In this document: one piece after another, positions 62,571 through 64,000 of the stretch | How the letters are laid out: every line of letters begins with the position of its first letter | Position numbering within the stretch: the stretch's first letter is position 1 | NCBI RefSeq assembly: GCF_030486595.1 | Contig: NZ_JAUJZH010000025.1 | Span: 1-64,000, forward strand | Length of the DNA stretch: 64,000 nucleotides | Direction of reading: 5' to 3' | Origin: Variovorax ginsengisoli | GTDB lineage: Bacteria; Pseudomonadota; Gammaproteobacteria; Burkholderiales; Burkholderiaceae_C | The notes under the pieces: generated by a model | The model's input: the letters and a program-made list of their open reading frames with translations, nothing else | Told to the model about the DNA's origin: nothing | The model's database searches: none | Translations under genes and position numbers: made by a program

Positions 62571-63450
62571 GCCCCTGGAGCGTGTCGAGCAGGCGCTGGC
62601 GCCGCTCGGGCGGAACGCGGGTCATCGGCGGGCGCAGCTCGTCCTGCATCAAGCCCCGGGCGGCCAGCGCCGCCTTCAGCGGACCCGGGTTGGCATCGGA
62701 GAACATGGCTTCGATCAGGGGCAGCAGCGGCTGCCATTCGGCCCGTGCCTCGGCCAGGCGCCCCTCCTCCAGCAGGCGCAGCACCTTCACGAAGCGCTCG
62801 GTCTGCAGATGCGCACTGGCGGCGATCGCGCCGGCACCGCCTTCGGCCACCGTGGCGAAGAGTTGCGCGTCCTCGCCGGCCAGCACCTGCAGGCGGCCGT
62901 CGGCGATCAGGGCCCGGGTCTTGGCCATGTCGCCGCCGCAGTCCTTGATGCCGCGGATCCGCGGGTGGGCCGCCAGCGCCAGCAGGGTCTCGCGCTCGAT
63001 CGCGACGCCGGTGCGGTATGGAATGTCGTAGACCAGGAGCGGGACCGCGCTGGCGTCGGCGATGGCCCCGAACCACTCTTCGAGGCCGGCTTGCGAAGGG
63101 CGGATGTAGCTCGGCGCCGGCACCAGCAGGCCGGCCAGGCCGCAGCCAGACAGCTTCCGGACCCAGGCCAGCGTCTTGCCGAGGTGGTAGCCCGACAGGC
63201 CCATGATGCGGGGCAGCGAGGGGGCGGCCGCGGCGACCGTCGCCAGCACCGCCATCTGCTCGTCTTCGTCGAGCGCGGCGGCCTCGCCGGTCGAGCCGCA
63301 GACCACGAAGCCGGCGATGCCGGTGGCGGCCAGCTTTTCGGCCAGCGCGGCGAGCGCGGCATGGTCGACCGCGTGGTCCCGGAACGGGGTCACGAGCGGG
63401 ATCCAGAGGCCCGAGAAGTCGGGGGAAGGGGAGTGATGAGCGTCTTGCAC
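62557..63450 (-). CDS. Dihydrodipicolinate synthase (DapA) family aldolase/lyase
   Basis: A 297-residue Schiff-base aldolase. The conserved GSTGEAAALDEDEQ, Tyr141 and Arg146 (VYDIPYRTG) and the catalytic Lys169 (RGIKDCGGD) are in place. Only Pro/Ser separates the tyrosine near 115 from the usual YYN motif, so it may be a paralogue acting on another pyruvate-derived substrate and not the lysine-pathway DapA. The start is GTG, with AAAGGA 8 bases upstream. It interrupts the moaD-moaE pair on the opposite strand. Confidence 0.88.
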   Translation of the reverse strand: MQDAHHSPSPDFSGLWIPLVTPFRDHAVDHAALAALAEKLAATGIAGFVVCGSTGEAAALDEDEQMAVLATVAAAAPSLPRIMGLSGYHLGKTLAWVRKLSGCGLAGLLVPAPSYIRPSQAGLEEWFGAIADASAVPLLVYDIPYRTGVAIERETLLALAAHPRIRGIKDCGGDMAKTRALIADGRLQVLAGEDAQLFATVAEGGAGAIAASAHLQTERFVKVLRLLEEGRLAEARAEWQPLLPLIEAMFSDANPGPLKAALAARGLMQDELRPPMTRVPPERRQRLLDTLQGLSRP

Positions 63451-63534
63451 GCAGTGGTCCTTTCAGGAATCGACCGATGGAGGAAACCACCGTCGAATGC
63501 GCGCACGCCACCCACTTCGGCCCGAGGCCTTGCA

Positions 63535-63561
63535 GTTCCGTCGCTCATCCGACGACGGAAC
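63535..63561. other. Perfect hairpin upstream of the DapA-like gene
   Basis: A 9-bp stem GTTCCGTCG / CGACGGAAC with a 9-base loop in the 251-bp gap between the DapA-like gene and moaE. There is no T run; it could be an operator or part of a leader. Confidence 0.5.
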
Positions 63562-63572
63562 CTGGGCTCCGG

Positions 63573-63668
63573 TCAGACGAGCTCGGGTTTTTTGGCTTTG
63601 CCTTGCAGGCGCACGCTGGCCGTTGCTTCGCGAGAAGCGGGCAGGCGTTGGAGGGCGCTGGAAGGCAT
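63573..63668 (-). CDS. Candidate small ORF (31 residues), doubtful
   Basis: A frame from ATG 63668 codes a basic, Ala/Ser-rich peptide ending in LQGKAKKPELV. It lies between moaE and the DapA-like gene, on the same strand as the latter. No ribosome site is seen and no family is recognised, so it may be chance. Confidence 0.2.
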   Translation of the reverse strand: MPSSALQRLPASREATASVRLQGKAKKPELV

Positions 63669-63701
63669 CGCGCGAGTGTATCGCGGTGCCACAATCCAGG
63701 C

Positions 63702-64000
63702 ATGAGCACCGCCCGTGTTTCGATCCAGACAGAGGACTTCGACCTGCAGCAGGAGGTCGCCGCGTTGCGTGCCGGCGACGCCGGAGTCGGCGCAGTGTGC
63801 TGCTTCATCGGCACGGTGCGCGACCGCAACGACGGCAGCGCCGTGGCCTCGATGGAACTCGAGCACTACCCGGGCATGACCGAGAAGGCGATCGAGGCCA
63901 TGATCGACGAGGCCCGCAAGCGCTTCGACATCCTCGGCGCCCGCGTGATCCACCGCGTGGGCCTGCTGCAGCCGCAGGACCAGATCATGATGGTCGCCGT
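63702..64000 (+). CDS. moaE: Molybdopterin synthase catalytic subunit (partial, runs off the window)
   Basis: The first 99 residues of MoaE. It starts STARVSIQTEDFDLQQEV, then CCFIGTVRDRNDGSAVASME, LEHYPGMTEKAIEAMIDEA and VIHRVGLLQPQDQIMMVAV. This holds the segments that receive the MoaD tail. The frame is open at the window's last base, so the C-terminal third is not seen. A TACAAT-like ACAATC lies just before the ATG; no strong ribosome site is visible. Confidence 0.95.
   Translation, partial: MSTARVSIQTEDFDLQQEVAALRAGDAGVGAVCCFIGTVRDRNDGSAVASMELEHYPGMTEKAIEAMIDEARKRFDILGARVIHRVGLLQPQDQIMMVA

Overview
The window is a high-GC chromosomal segment from a betaproteobacterium, most likely Burkholderiales/Comamonadaceae and resembling Variovorax. 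This is inferred from gene content: phasin, EF-P of the rhamnosylated type beside EarP, the surE-pcm-nlpD-rpoS block, an H-NS protein with a GRGRKP C-terminus, and PriB in the rpsF operon. Coding density is high, no intergenic gap exceeds 300 bp, and I see no phage, insertion sequence, CRISPR array or rRNA. Most of the window is core chromosome.

Layout. 1-200 holds tandem copies of an 86-bp GC-rich intergenic repeat; a close relative lies at 14690-14900 between uvrC and pgsA and a decayed copy near 53430. 200-3080: SDR dehydrogenase, phasin, hotdog thioesterase, a charged periplasmic protein and CsbD. 3268-9412: pncB, a Na+/H+ antiporter-like protein, a 2-hydroxyacid dehydrogenase, rmuC and an MFS transporter, tightly packed. 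9413-12185: a LOG-family protein, efp and earP. 12235-16360: OsmC, uvrC, pgsA and a DMT transporter. 16353-19344: a LysR regulator divergent from a fluoroacetate-dehalogenase-like hydrolase that overlaps a tartrate/D-malate dehydrogenase gene. 19410-22645: HU, tRNA-Val, a PpiD-like chaperone, tRNA-His and H-NS. 22689-28783: a quinone oxidoreductase, then surE-pcm-nlpD-rpoS-rlmD. 28830-30105: a BAX inhibitor-like membrane protein and a GlcG/HbpS protein.

30280-41410 is an iron island read on the minus strand: hemP, exbD, exbB, tonB, bfd, piuC, a TonB-dependent receptor, a membrane-anchored flavodoxin/FAD reductase, apbE, DUF4198, DUF2271, a PepSY membrane protein and bacterioferritin. Four Fur-box-like inverted repeats lie before hemP, bfd, the receptor and the PepSY gene; the first three overlap good sigma-70 promoters. 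The DUF2271 protein carries an ApbE-type flavinylation motif (DGVSSAT). I read the last five genes before bacterioferritin as an iron-controlled, flavin-based electron-transfer chain to the periplasm that probably reduces the ferric siderophore imported by the receptor. This is the most interesting system in the window.

41545-51124: ahpC/ahpF with an OxyR-like half site, divergent ppsR/ppsA, a small hypothetical protein, then rpsF-priB-rpsR-rplI and dnaB. 51191-53279: a four-gene minus-strand cluster (VOC, EVE, GyrI-like, WYL regulator). 53496-56451: a PIN-PhoH ATPase, a peroxiredoxin and an Mth938-like protein. 56518-62570: alaA-hom-thrC-mobB-moeA-moaD on the plus strand, joining amino-acid and molybdenum-cofactor synthesis. 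A DapA-family gene on the minus strand separates moaD from moaE, which runs off the end of the window.
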